Source: Chryseomonas sp014190935 | Lineage (GTDB): Bacteria; Pseudomonadota; Gammaproteobacteria; Pseudomonadales; Pseudomonadaceae | Direction: 5' to 3' | NCBI RefSeq assembly: GCF_014190935.1 | Contig: NZ_JACHVV010000002.1 | Coordinates: 620,001 to 684,000, forward strand | DNA: 64,000 nucleotides | In this document: positions 54,179-63,033 of the stretch, one piece after another | Position numbering within the stretch: position 1 is the first letter of the stretch | How the letters are laid out: every line of letters starts with the position of its first letter | Notes under the pieces: model-generated | What the model saw: the letters and a program-made list of their open reading frames with translations, nothing else | Told to the model about the DNA's origin: nothing | Database searches by the model: none | Position numbers and translations under genes: made by a program

Positions 54179-54679
54179 TCAGGGTTTGAAGCGCGCCATG
54201 CTGTAGGCGTCGGTGAACGCCCCATCGCGCAGGGCATAGCGACGCAACAGCCCTTCTTCCTCGAAACCCAGCTTGCGATAGAGCGCCAGGGCCGGCTCGT
54301 TGTCGCTGAAGACGGTCAGCTCGACCCGTTGCAGATTCATCCAGTTGTCGGCGAGGTCGAGCAGGGCCGTCAGCAGCTGGGTGCCTATGCCCTGCCCCTG
54401 GCAATCGCGGGCCACGCCCATGCCGAGGGCCCCACAGTGCTGGCGGCGAATGCGCGGCTGTTGCTCGAGACTGGCGCTGCCCACCACCCGTCCCTGCTGC
54501 AGGGCGACCAGTCCTATCCGCCCTTCGCGTTCGCCGCTCAGACGCTGCCGCCATTGCTCGGCGCTCTGATAGGGCAATTGCAGCACCTGTCGCGCCACTG
54601 ACGGATCGCCATAGAGGGCAGCGAGGCCCTCGGCATGACGATCGGCATAGCGTTCAAGGTGGACGAGCGAGCTGGACAT
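54179..54679 (-). CDS. GNAT family N-acetyltransferase
   Basis: A 166-residue acetyltransferase with the acetyl-CoA pyrophosphate-binding segment RDCQGQGIGTQLL near residue 90 and a conserved SDNEPALALYRKLGFEEEG near 124. The substrate may be a ribosomal protein, an antibiotic or a small amine; the sequence does not say. The start is the ATG with AAGGAG eight bases upstream; an earlier in-frame ATG at 54736 lacks a ribosome binding site. It lies between two unrelated genes, with its own start signals. Confidence 0.88.
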   Translation of the reverse strand: MSSSLVHLERYADRHAEGLAALYGDPSVARQVLQLPYQSAEQWRQRLSGEREGRIGLVALQQGRVVGSASLEQQPRIRRQHCGALGMGVARDCQGQGIGTQLLTALLDLADNWMNLQRVELTVFSDNEPALALYRKLGFEEEGLLRRYALRDGAFTDAYSMARFKP

Positions 54680-54763
54680 GGGTGGCACTCCTTCGCGAAA
54701 GTCCGCAGCTTCGCCCAGGTCCGGGGGCTCGGACAAGGGCGAAGGGTGCGAGTCACGCGCCGG

Positions 54764-57166
54764 TTACAGCGTCCACTTCAGGCTGAGCATGACGTTGCGG
54801 GGATCGCCGTAGGTGCCGAAACCCGTGCCGCTGGGAATGCCCTGCCAGTACTTCTCGTCGAAGATGTTGTTGAAGTTGACGCGACCATCCCAGTGGTCGT
54901 TGAAGCGGTAGCCCGCCATCAGGCCGACCACGGAGTAGCTGTCCTGCTTGGCCTCGCCGTTACCCACCCGCTTGAAGGTCTCGCTCTGCGCCAGCACATC
55001 GGCGCCGATGCGCCAGTTGCTCAGGTTACCGGTCAACTGGTAGCTGGTGGCGGCCTTGAACAGGTGCTTGGGCTGCTCCGGAGCGAAGCGGCGGTCTTCG
55101 TAGACCAGATCCTTGGTGTATTCGCTCAGCACCAGGGTATAGGCCGCCGAGGCCTGCCAGTTGGGCGCCAGTTGACCGGAAATCTCCGCATCGATGCCGC
55201 GGCTGCGCACTTCGCCGGCGGTGTCGTAGCAGGTACGGCTCTGCCGGGTGCACTCGATCGGCTGAGGGGACAGCTCATAGGCGCGGCCCTCCTGAACGGT
55301 CTCGAAGAGCGCCACGGAGGCATTCAGCGCACCGTCAAAATAAGCGCCCTTCAAGCCAATCTCGTAGCTCTTGCCCGTCATGGGGGCGAGCACCGAGTTA
55401 CCGGTGTTCTGCTGGCTCTGCGGCTTGAAGATATCGGTGTAGCTGGCGTAGACCGAATAGGTGTCGTTCAGATCGTAGATGATGCCGGCATAGGGCGTGA
55501 ATTCACGCGTGGCCTTGTAATCATCATCGCTGTAGAGATTGTCGAAGTCATACCAGCTGACGCGGCCGCCGACGATGACGTGCAGCGGATCTATGGGGTT
55601 GAAGCGCGCCGCCGCGTAGATCGCCTCTTCGGTCGTGGTGTTCTTGCTGGCATAGGGGGTAAGGCTGTCCTTGGCGGGCTTGGGGATGCTGCTGGGGCGA
55701 AAGTTGTAGATGTCGATCGGTGTCGCGCCTGAGTAGCCGCCACGCTGATAGAACTTCTCCTGACGGCGACTCAACCCCGCCATCAGTTCGTGCTCGCGAC
55801 CCAGCAACTGGAAGGGACCGCTGACCGAAGCATCAATGTTGAGCTGGTCGGAATCGGTACGGTAGGCACCAGAAGCAGTACCGAGATCGGCCACCGTGTT
55901 GTAGGCGTAGTTGTTGCTCGGCAGGGTGGTGACGTAGTTGGAATAGGTATCGGAATTGGCCCAGACCTGCTGCGCCGCCAGCTTGGCCTTCCAGCCGTTG
56001 TCGAAGGTGTGGGTGATGTCCGAGAACAGGGTGTAGTTGTCCTGATCCCAGTAGGCCCAGTCGCCGCTCAGGAAGGTGGAACGTGACAGATGCAGGTTTT
56101 CACCATTGGGCCCGCTGGGCAGGCTGCCCCAGTCGGAGGTCTTGTCCTCGCGCTGCTTGGACGCGCCGATGGTCCAGGTGGTGGAGTCGCTGAGATCCGC
56201 CTCGAGGACGCCATAGAAGGTCTGGCGCTTGCGCTCGCGCACGTCCTGGAAACTGTGGCCGTCCTCGTAGGCGGCCACGGCGCGACCGCGCAGGGTGCCG
56301 GCTTCGTTGAGCTTGTTGGAGGCGTCGACCTCGGTGCGGTAGCGATCCCAGCTGCCGGCGCTGGTGGTGACGCTGACCTGGGGGAAGGCGGTCGGGCGCT
56401 TGCGCACCAGATTCAGGGTGGCCGAAGGATCGCCGGCGCCGGTCATCAGGCCGGTGGCGCCGCGGACCACCTCGACGCGGTCGTAGATGGACAGGTCCGC
56501 CGAGGACAGAGTGTCGAGGGTAAAGGTCCCGGCCGTGGTGGGCAGGCCGTCGTACATGATGTTGTCGATGCGGAAGCCGCGGGAGAGGAATTCCTGACGG
56601 TCGCCGCCGAACTTGTTCAGCGTCACCCCCGGGGCGTATCTGACCACATCGTTGAGGTCGGTCATGCCCTGGTCTTCCATGCGCTGCCGGGTGATGACGC
56701 TCACCGACTGGGGCGTCTCCCGGATCGACAGCGGCAGGCCGGTGGAGGTGCTCATGGCGCCGGTGGTGTAGGAGCGCGTCCCTTCGGTGGTCGTCCGGCC
56801 TGTCAGGGAGCCATCGTCCGCACTGATGGTGGTGGCCTCCAGCGCCACGCTGCCGGCTGCCGCCTGGGTGGCCACCGGGGCTACGGTCGCGACCGAGCCA
56901 CTGACCGAGGCCGCCAGGCCACTGCCCGCCAGCAGACGCTGCAGGGCGACATCCGGCTCCATCCGCCCCGCCAGTGCCGGCGCCCGCTTGCCCACCAGGG
57001 CGGCAGGATCGTAGTTCACCTGGAAGCCGCTCGCGCGCGCGAAGCTCTGCAAGGCGTCAGCCAGCGGCTGCGCCGGTTGCGACAGCGCCACGGGGGCGGC
57101 CTGGGCGAGCGTCGCCACGCCCAGGGAAACGGAAAGCGCGATGAGGCGAAGGGAGAAGAGCTGCAT
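54764..57166 (-). CDS. TonB-dependent ferric siderophore receptor with N-terminal signalling domain
   Basis: An 800-residue outer membrane receptor. A signal peptide ends near AQA and is followed by an STN domain (about 25-75: LADALQSFARASGFQVNYD), which in FpvA/FoxA-type receptors contacts an inner-membrane anti-sigma factor. The plug (about 130-240) shows IRETPQSVSVITRQRMED, and a 22-strand barrel ends in WTL. No sigma or anti-sigma pair lies beside it, so the signalling partner must be elsewhere or lost. Ferric-siderophore specificity is inferred from the family. A Fur-box-like site lies upstream. Confidence 0.92.
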   Translation of the reverse strand: MQLFSLRLIALSVSLGVATLAQAAPVALSQPAQPLADALQSFARASGFQVNYDPAALVGKRAPALAGRMEPDVALQRLLAGSGLAASVSGSVATVAPVATQAAAGSVALEATTISADDGSLTGRTTTEGTRSYTTGAMSTSTGLPLSIRETPQSVSVITRQRMEDQGMTDLNDVVRYAPGVTLNKFGGDRQEFLSRGFRIDNIMYDGLPTTAGTFTLDTLSSADLSIYDRVEVVRGATGLMTGAGDPSATLNLVRKRPTAFPQVSVTTSAGSWDRYRTEVDASNKLNEAGTLRGRAVAAYEDGHSFQDVRERKRQTFYGVLEADLSDSTTWTIGASKQREDKTSDWGSLPSGPNGENLHLSRSTFLSGDWAYWDQDNYTLFSDITHTFDNGWKAKLAAQQVWANSDTYSNYVTTLPSNNYAYNTVADLGTASGAYRTDSDQLNIDASVSGPFQLLGREHELMAGLSRRQEKFYQRGGYSGATPIDIYNFRPSSIPKPAKDSLTPYASKNTTTEEAIYAAARFNPIDPLHVIVGGRVSWYDFDNLYSDDDYKATREFTPYAGIIYDLNDTYSVYASYTDIFKPQSQQNTGNSVLAPMTGKSYEIGLKGAYFDGALNASVALFETVQEGRAYELSPQPIECTRQSRTCYDTAGEVRSRGIDAEISGQLAPNWQASAAYTLVLSEYTKDLVYEDRRFAPEQPKHLFKAATSYQLTGNLSNWRIGADVLAQSETFKRVGNGEAKQDSYSVVGLMAGYRFNDHWDGRVNFNNIFDEKYWQGIPSGTGFGTYGDPRNVMLSLKWTL

Positions 57167-57564
57167 GTCGTTGGTCGTCCTCTAGGGAAACACCGACCCG
57201 TCCGTACCCCACGTAAGGACTCGCTGGAGGCTTTCCAGGGACCGGTATCCGTTGCCGTCTTGCGCGGCGGAACGCAGGCTATGCAACCTGGATGCATCTG
57301 TAAATGCAAATTAATATCATAAGCGAACGCAAGTCAGTAGGTAGCGTCGAGGAAGGGCTCAAGGACGCGCCTCTGCAGGCGTCAGCCTTCCATCGCCCTA
57401 CCGGGACTATTTTCGAGGAAATGTTTCAAGAAAACAGGGACTGCCCTGCCCACCTTGCGTAGCAGTGGGCAACGCTGTTGCGCGAGAGGCACTCTGCTGG
57501 CGTTGTGAAGGCGGATTTGGATAGAGGGCTGCAGCAAGGGAAGCTGCAGGTGGTGGCGGACCGG
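57167..57564. promoter_or_regulatory. Intergenic region between the CHASE2-HD-GYP gene and the TonB receptor
   Basis: A 398-base gap with no convincing gene. It carries a Fur-box-like site (listed separately) near the receptor. Nothing else was recognised, and no clear terminator is seen after the CHASE2-HD-GYP gene. Confidence 0.6.
57300..57318 (-). promoter_or_regulatory. Fur-box-like operator of the TonB receptor
   Basis: GATATTAATTTGCATTTAC on the minus strand matches the 19-base Fur consensus at 12 positions, and it lies about 135 bases before the receptor start. Iron repression is likely because the gene is a siderophore receptor, but the match is imperfect. Confidence 0.55.
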
Positions 57565-59562
57565 TCAGACCAGCCGCTTGGAAGCGCCCACACCCTCATC
57601 GTGAAAGCGCTGGGCAATGGCGCAGATCTGCGGCTCGATGGCCAGGAAGGCGTCGAGCACCAGGGGATCGAAGGTACTGCCGCGCATCTCGCGCATCATC
57701 TGCAGCGAGTCTTCGTGGCTGAACGGCTCCTTGTAGCAGCGCCGACTGATCAGGGCGTCGTAGATATCGGCCACCGCCATGATCCGGCCGGCCAGCGGGA
57801 TGCCGGTACCGGACAGTCCGTTGGGATAGCCGCTGCCATCCCACTTCTCGTGGTGGGTGCTGGCGATCTCGGCGGCCAGGGCGAGGAAGTTGTCATCCTC
57901 CAGATGGCTGGCCGTGCTGAGGATGATCTGCCGACCGAATTCGGCATGCCGCTGCATCACCTGCATCTCCTCCGGCGTCAGCCGGCCGGGCTTGAGCAGG
58001 ATGGCATCCGGTACGCCGACCTTGCCGATGTCGTGCAGGGGCGCGGACAGGAACAGCAACTTGATGTAATCGGGCGTGAGTTGCTCCGGTGCATGGCCGG
58101 ACTGCCGCAACTGCTCGGCGATGGCGCGGACGTAGTACTGGGTGCGCTTGATATGGGCACCGGTCTCGGGATCCCGGGTCTCGGCGACGGCGGCCATGGA
58201 CTCGATGGTGACCTGCCGCGAGCGTTCCAGCTGCCGGCGCCAGCGCTCTTCGTGCTGGCGCGCCAGGATGATCCGAGTGATCAATGCCAGCGCCGATAGC
58301 ATCGCCACCAGCAACAGGGGCGCGGCCAGCGGCAGGAAGACGTTATGGCAGACGAACAGCCAGGCGCCCAGCAGTTGCGGCAGGACGATCAAGGTGGCCG
58401 CCAACAGGGCGAAGCGACGCTGACTGCGATTGAAGAGAAAGCCAACGGCAAGCAGCAGGCCGCCTGCCAGGCATAGCACCAGTTGCAGCACGCCGGCGAA
58501 CTGGGGAATCCGGACCAGGGCATCGTCCAGCAGGTCCTGGGTCAGGGCCGCCTGCAGTCTGACGCCGGAAAAGATCTGGCCCAGCGCCGTCGTGTGCAGG
58601 TCATTGAAGCCCGCGGCCGAGACGCCGACGAAGACGACCTTGCCCTTGAGCATGTCCGGTGCCACCGCGCCGCTGAGCACCGCGACTGCCGAGACCTCCG
58701 GATAGTGCTCGGCCGCGCTGTGCAGCCGCAGCAGCGCCCGGCCTTCACGATCAAGTGGCAACCGGTGATCGCCGAGTCGCAGCGTCGGCCCGGCAAGGCC
58801 GCTCTCCACCACGCCCTCGTTCAGCCCCAGGGCGCGCAGGGTGGCGGCCAGCGCCAGACTCGGATGGAGGATGCCCTGGTGGCTGAGCAGCAAAGGCACG
58901 CGCCGCAGGATGCCATCGCTGTCACGCTGGCTGTTGATGAAACCGGTGACGCGCGTCTGGCTGGCGATGGGGGCCACGTTGTCCAGCGCGCCTCTGGCTT
59001 CGGGCAGCTGGAGGGCGTCGAGGGCGCCGGTGAAGCCCACCCCTGGCCGTAGCCCGCCGGAGACGGGCTGCTGCAGATCGAGAAAGAAGAAACGGGCACC
59101 GACGGCCCCCGTCTGCCCCATGACGTAGCCAAGATAGCCGTCGTTGTCCTGCAATTCCGCAGGCACCTCGGAAAAGCTCAGGTCCACGCCGAAGTCGTCG
59201 CGGAAACTCTGCTGCAAGGCCTTGAGCGAGGTCCGGTCCGGCTCGCTGAACAGGACATCCACGGCGATCGCCGCCGGCTCGGCCTCGGCGATCCGCGAGA
59301 GCAGCTGAGCGACCCGGTAGCGGGGCCAGGGCCACTGTCCGAGCGCCGCCAGACTCGCCTCGTCGATGCTGACCACCTGGACATCCGTGGCATCCTCGGT
59401 GCTGGCCGCGAGGCGGCTGAGCTGGTCGTAGGCCAGGCGATCGAGGTACTGCAACGGCGTCAACTGCGCCAGAGCAGCGAGGCCGAAGGCCAGCGACAGC
59501 CCCAGGCTGACCAGGAACATCCAGGGCGCGCGCCGGCGCAGCAGGGTCGCAACCGAGTTCAT
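57565..59562 (-). CDS. CHASE2 sensor / HD-GYP domain protein
   Basis: A 665-residue membrane signalling protein. A first transmembrane helix (about 15-33) is followed by a large periplasmic CHASE2 domain (about 35-330), with motifs such as VQVVSIDEASLAALGQWPW and KVVFVGVSAAGFNDLHTTA. Two to three helices (about 345-430) lead to a C-terminal HD-GYP domain. It keeps HDIGKVGVPD (near 528), the HH of THHEKWDGSGYP (near 585) and the GYP signature itself. A c-di-GMP phosphodiesterase is therefore expected. It is the last gene of the FecR / OmpA-like / CHASE2 operon, 10 bases after the OmpA-like gene. Confidence 0.9.
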   Translation of the reverse strand: MNSVATLLRRRAPWMFLVSLGLSLAFGLAALAQLTPLQYLDRLAYDQLSRLAASTEDATDVQVVSIDEASLAALGQWPWPRYRVAQLLSRIAEAEPAAIAVDVLFSEPDRTSLKALQQSFRDDFGVDLSFSEVPAELQDNDGYLGYVMGQTGAVGARFFFLDLQQPVSGGLRPGVGFTGALDALQLPEARGALDNVAPIASQTRVTGFINSQRDSDGILRRVPLLLSHQGILHPSLALAATLRALGLNEGVVESGLAGPTLRLGDHRLPLDREGRALLRLHSAAEHYPEVSAVAVLSGAVAPDMLKGKVVFVGVSAAGFNDLHTTALGQIFSGVRLQAALTQDLLDDALVRIPQFAGVLQLVLCLAGGLLLAVGFLFNRSQRRFALLAATLIVLPQLLGAWLFVCHNVFLPLAAPLLLVAMLSALALITRIILARQHEERWRRQLERSRQVTIESMAAVAETRDPETGAHIKRTQYYVRAIAEQLRQSGHAPEQLTPDYIKLLFLSAPLHDIGKVGVPDAILLKPGRLTPEEMQVMQRHAEFGRQIILSTASHLEDDNFLALAAEIASTHHEKWDGSGYPNGLSGTGIPLAGRIMAVADIYDALISRRCYKEPFSHEDSLQMMREMRGSTFDPLVLDAFLAIEPQICAIAQRFHDEGVGASKRLV

Positions 59563-59572
59563 GCGCGAGATC

Positions 59573-60205
59573 CTAGAGAATCAGGACTTCGACACGCCGG
59601 TTGCGCGGCTCGGATTTGCCGGGACGGGTCGGTACCAGGGGCACGGTATCACCGAAAAACTCGACGTTGATGCGCAACTTGGGATCGAGCCGCTGCAGCA
59701 GACCGGCCACCTTGCGGGCACGCTGGCCCGAGAGGTCGAGGTTGTAGGAAGGCGCCCCCGAGCCATCCGCATGGCCGAATACCGAAATTTCCGTGGGGAT
59801 GCGCTGCCGCGCAGTTTCCAGCATCTCGGGCAGGAGCGCCTTGGACTGCGGCGTGAGCTCCATGCTGTCGGAGAGGAAGTTGAGAAGGTAGGTCTTCGGC
59901 GGCGACGGCTGGGCCGCCAGCACCTGTCGATGCTGCTGCTCGAACAGGGGTTGGGCCACCGCCTGCACAGCGGTCGGCGCCTGCCCCGGTGCGCCCACCG
60001 TGACCTCGCCAAAACCCTGGTCGATGGCCTGGCGACCCGCCGCGCTGGTCACCGAAACGGCGCCGACATGGCCGTCTTCATCGGGCATCAGGATGACCCT
60101 TGTCTGCGGTGGCGGAGGGCTGGCACAGCCGCCCAGCAGCAGTGCGGACAGCAGCAGGCTAAGCAGCAGGCGAGCGGAGGACGCGGCAGAGCTTGCGGGC
60201 CTCAT
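59573..60205 (-). CDS. OmpA-like peptidoglycan-binding lipoprotein
   Basis: A 210-residue predicted lipoprotein with lipobox LLGGC near residue 27 and a C-terminal OmpA domain (about 105-210). YLLNFLSDSMELTPQSKALL, ISVFGHADGSG and LSGQRARKVAGLLQ match the peptidoglycan-binding fold. The FecR-domain stop overlaps its start, and the CHASE2-HD-GYP gene follows, so the three are co-transcribed. It probably ties the system to the cell wall; a role in sensing is inferred. Confidence 0.85.
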   Translation of the reverse strand: MRPASSAASSARLLLSLLLSALLLGGCASPPPPQTRVILMPDEDGHVGAVSVTSAAGRQAIDQGFGEVTVGAPGQAPTAVQAVAQPLFEQQHRQVLAAQPSPPKTYLLNFLSDSMELTPQSKALLPEMLETARQRIPTEISVFGHADGSGAPSYNLDLSGQRARKVAGLLQRLDPKLRINVEFFGDTVPLVPTRPGKSEPRNRRVEVLIL

Positions 60206-60651
60206 TGCGCCTGGACCAGGAAGCGGGTGCCGCGCACGCCGATGGTGGCGGTCGGCGTTTCGATCTTCACCGAATCGGGTGCGACCTTGCCGATCTTGCC
60301 GGACGAGTAGATGGCCGAGCCCTTGGTCAGGTACAGCGAGAAGCCATAGCGACTGCGCTTGGGCTCGAACAGATAGTCACGCAATTGCACATCGGCGTCG
60401 CTGCCCAGGGTGAGCAGGGTGCCGTCGAGAAAGACGATGGCGGCGGTGGCGTCAGGGCCGGCCTGCAGGCGATCGGCCACCTCCAGGGTGGTGCCGGCCT
60501 GGGCCTCCAGAGTGGTTGTCTGCCGCAGCACCTTGACGCTGCCCGAGACGCTCTTGATCAGCGCCACGTGCGCCTCTTCGGTGGCCGTGACCTGTGGAGA
60601 TCCCAGCAGCTGCAGCCCGAGCAGCGCCAATGCGAACAGTGTTCTCTTCAT
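60202..60651 (-). CDS. Periplasmic FecR-domain protein
   Basis: A 149-residue protein with an N-terminal signal peptide ending near VTA and a FecR domain (about 40-145). The motif LQAGPDATAAIVFLDGTLLTLG near residue 64 and the closing IETPTATIGVRGTRFLV near 130 are typical. Unlike true FecR anti-sigma factors it has no cytoplasmic helix-turn-helix part and no transmembrane helix, so it acts in the periplasm. Its stop overlaps the OmpA-like start (ATGA). Its partner is presumably the CHASE2 sensor two genes on. Confidence 0.86.
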   Translation of the reverse strand: MKRTLFALALLGLQLLGSPQVTATEEAHVALIKSVSGSVKVLRQTTTLEAQAGTTLEVADRLQAGPDATAAIVFLDGTLLTLGSDADVQLRDYLFEPKRSRYGFSLYLTKGSAIYSSGKIGKVAPDSVKIETPTATIGVRGTRFLVQAQ

Positions 60652-60919
60652 GCTTTCCTGGTCCCTGGATGGAAAGGCGTGGCCGTCGCGGGGAGCGACG
60701 GATTACCGGCAGGACCTCGGATGGCACCTTGAAGCGGCCTGCTGTGCAGCGGTCAGGGCTCCAGACTCGTGAACCCAGTCACCTTCTACCAGATAAACAA
60801 GCCAGGCGGCACGCAAAGTAGTACGAATGGCACCTGGCCACTACTCATGCCATCACGACCCAGCGAGACGAACGGCACGGGCAGTGGTCTAGTGAGCATC
60901 TTTCCCAGGTTACCTTTTC

Positions 60920-61486
60920 ATGCAGATCATTCTGGTCCGTCACGGCAAGCCCGATCTATCCAGCAAGGCCCGCTGCACTCCCAGGGAGATGAAGGACTGG
61001 GTCGCGCGCTACCAGAAGGCGCCGGTCCCCCCGGGCCAGGAGCCCGCGGAGACGCGGCGGCTGGCGCAAGAGGCGGGTCATGTGGTGAGCAGCCCCCTGA
61101 GTCGCTGCGTGCGCTCGCTGGAGTACCTGATGGGCCGCCCCGGCAGCCCGGTGGATGACCGCTATGCCGAAGCCCACCTGCCCTATCTGGAGCTGGATGT
61201 GCCGCGCCTGCCGGTCAAGGCCTGGCGACTGCTGTTCAGATCCGCCTGGTTCCTGGGCTTCGCCGCCCATACCGAGTCCATCGGCAGCTCGTCGGTACGC
61301 GCCAGCCAGGCGGCCGATCACCTCATCGAACTGGCCGAACGCCACGGCTCGGTGCTGCTGCTGGGACACGGCATCATGAACGTGCTGATCGCCTGGCAGT
61401 TGCGCAAGCGCGGCTGGCGCGGGCCCCTGCACCTGTTGCTCAAGGACTACTGGAAGCCGAGCATCTATCGCAAGGAGACGCGCTGA
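60920..61486 (+). CDS. Histidine phosphatase family protein
   Basis: A 188-residue phosphoglycerate-mutase-like enzyme. The phosphohistidine motif VRHGKP is near residue 6 and a second His in LLGHGIMNVLIAW near 150. The length is close to SixA/CobC-type phosphatases, but the substrate is not clear. The 268-base upstream gap from the FecR gene contains no recognised gene. Confidence 0.85.
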   Translation: MQIILVRHGKPDLSSKARCTPREMKDWVARYQKAPVPPGQEPAETRRLAQEAGHVVSSPLSRCVRSLEYLMGRPGSPVDDRYAEAHLPYLELDVPRLPVKAWRLLFRSAWFLGFAAHTESIGSSSVRASQAADHLIELAERHGSVLLLGHGIMNVLIAWQLRKRGWRGPLHLLLKDYWKPSIYRKETR

Positions 61487-61493
61487 GATCGCT

Positions 61494-61874
61494 TTAGTGG
61501 CTCGCCCTGGCGCGAGCCTCTTCCAATTCGCGACGCGCCTCGTCCAGCTTCCTGGTCCGCACCCGGATCTTGTCGGCGTCGCCCTTGGCCTGGGCGCTGC
61601 GCAGATCCCGCTCTCGCTCGGCCACCTCGCGACTCCGGGCCTGGATGACATCCAGCCGCTGCTGGCGCAGGCCGGCGTCGGTGCAGTGCGCCTGTACCGC
61701 GGCAAGTGCCCGCCGCAACCCGGCCAGCCGCCCTGCATCGCCCTGTGCCTGAGCCTGGGCGATCTGCCGTTCCAGCGTCAGGCGTTTCGCCGCACAGCCC
61801 CCGTCGGCCGCGCTAGCCAGACCGGGCAGCAGCAAGGCGGCCGCGAACAGCACTGCTTTGGTTCGATCTTTCAT
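61494..61874 (-). CDS. DUF1090 family periplasmic protein
   Basis: A 126-residue DUF1090 protein. A signal peptide ends near ASA and is followed by CAAKRLTLERQIAQAQAQGD and long charged helices (EVAERERDLRSAQAKGDADKI). Two cysteines in the mature chain might form a disulfide. The function is unknown; a YqjC relative exists in E. coli. The second ATG (MKDRTK) was chosen because GGAGG stands eight bases upstream; the earlier ATG is too near. Confidence 0.82.
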   Translation of the reverse strand: MKDRTKAVLFAAALLLPGLASAADGGCAAKRLTLERQIAQAQAQGDAGRLAGLRRALAAVQAHCTDAGLRQQRLDVIQARSREVAERERDLRSAQAKGDADKIRVRTRKLDEARRELEEARARASH

Positions 61875-61922
61875 CGGCATTCCTCCGGGCGTTGAAAGGC
61901 GAGCGTACCTGGATCGTCCCGC

Positions 61923-62732
61923 TCAACCGTCCAGCGACGGCCCGACCAGCGCGGCGAGCTGATCGTAAACGCCTGGCGCTGCCACCAGCAGGGGATTGCC
62001 ATTGACCAGGCCGTCGTTGCGCAGGAAGGCGTTGTGGCGCCCCCCCGCCTCCTGGATCAGGACCAGGCCCGCCAGGCAGTCCCAGCCATGGATCAGGGTT
62101 TCGTAATAGCCGATCAGCCGGCCGGCGGCGACATAGGCGGTCATCAGGGCACCCGAGCCATTGCGGAAGAATTGCCCACCCTCGGCCAGCAGACCGGTCA
62201 CGAACGGCAGGAAGTGTTCCTTGCCGCGTCTGTGGGTGGTACCCAGCCCGGTCAGGCCCTGGCGGATCTCGGTGGCCGCATGGACGCGCAGCGGCTGGTC
62301 GTTGACGAAGGCGCCGTGCCCGCGCAGGCCATGGAAGAGCTCGTCGTGATTCGGATCCATGATGGCGCCGAGCAAGGGCTCGCCCTCGTGCATCAGGCCG
62401 ATGGACACGCACCAGTTGTGCAGGCCGTTGAGAAAGGGCGCGGTGCCGTCGATGGGGTCTATGACCCAGAGGTAGGGCGCGGACAGGTCGGTGGCACCGC
62501 CCTCCTCGCCCAGCAGGCCATCCTGCGGAAAGCGCTCGCTCAGGCGTTGGCGGATGAGCTCCTCCAGCGTCTTGTCGGCGATGCTCACCACGTCCTGCAG
62601 GTCGCTGCCCTTGTGGTCCACCTGCAGCGCACCGCGCCGGCGATAGAAATCGAGGCCGAGTTGCGCCGCTTCCCGGGCAATGTCCTGGACAGCGCGGTAG
62701 CGTTCGGCGATGGCGGGGGCGATGGCGGTCAT
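61923..62732 (-). CDS. Inositol monophosphatase family protein
   Basis: A 269-residue lithium-sensitive-type phosphatase. Metal-binding blocks are GLLGEEGG near residue 73, the DPIDGTAPF signature near 90 and WDCLAGLVL near 215. Members hydrolyse inositol phosphates, 3'-phosphoadenosine phosphates or fructose 1,6-bisphosphate. It differs from housekeeping SuhB, which is normally found beside other genes; the role here is unknown. Confidence 0.88.
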   Translation of the reverse strand: MTAIAPAIAERYRAVQDIAREAAQLGLDFYRRRGALQVDHKGSDLQDVVSIADKTLEELIRQRLSERFPQDGLLGEEGGATDLSAPYLWVIDPIDGTAPFLNGLHNWCVSIGLMHEGEPLLGAIMDPNHDELFHGLRGHGAFVNDQPLRVHAATEIRQGLTGLGTTHRRGKEHFLPFVTGLLAEGGQFFRNGSGALMTAYVAAGRLIGYYETLIHGWDCLAGLVLIQEAGGRHNAFLRNDGLVNGNPLLVAAPGVYDQLAALVGPSLDG

Positions 62733-63033
62733 GGGCGCTCCTGGAACGGGAAAAGGCGTCAGGGTGCCAGTTCCACCGGTGGAAAAGAATAGTCGCGGTC
62801 TTGCCCGTCAGCGCCGTTGCCGCCGAACCCGGTCAGGCCGCGGCCGCCCGCTGGCCAAATTCTGCCGATTTCGGCAAAGGTCCGACTAGAGGCCCCTGGT
62901 AATGGCCGTGTCATCTCAGGGGCGCAGGCTGTCGGGTATTGGCAATCAGGACGGCGAAATGCAGCGGCGGACCGCACCAAATCCGCCCGCCGCCGTCAGA
63001 ACCTTTGAGTGCTCGTTGTACCGGGAGGACGCC
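62733..63033. promoter_or_regulatory. Divergent region between the inositol phosphatase and an unknown gene
   Basis: This 301-base gap has no convincing gene. It contains a perfect palindrome TGCCGA-TT-TCGGCA at 62863-62876, a candidate operator for one or both divergent genes. No specific regulator is recognised. Confidence 0.4.

Noticed and set aside
60202..60651. FecR-domain protein as the anti-sigma partner of the nearby TonB receptor
   Set aside because: It lacks a transmembrane helix and cytoplasmic anti-sigma part and is co-transcribed with the OmpA-like and CHASE2 genes, so this is kept only as a hypothesis.
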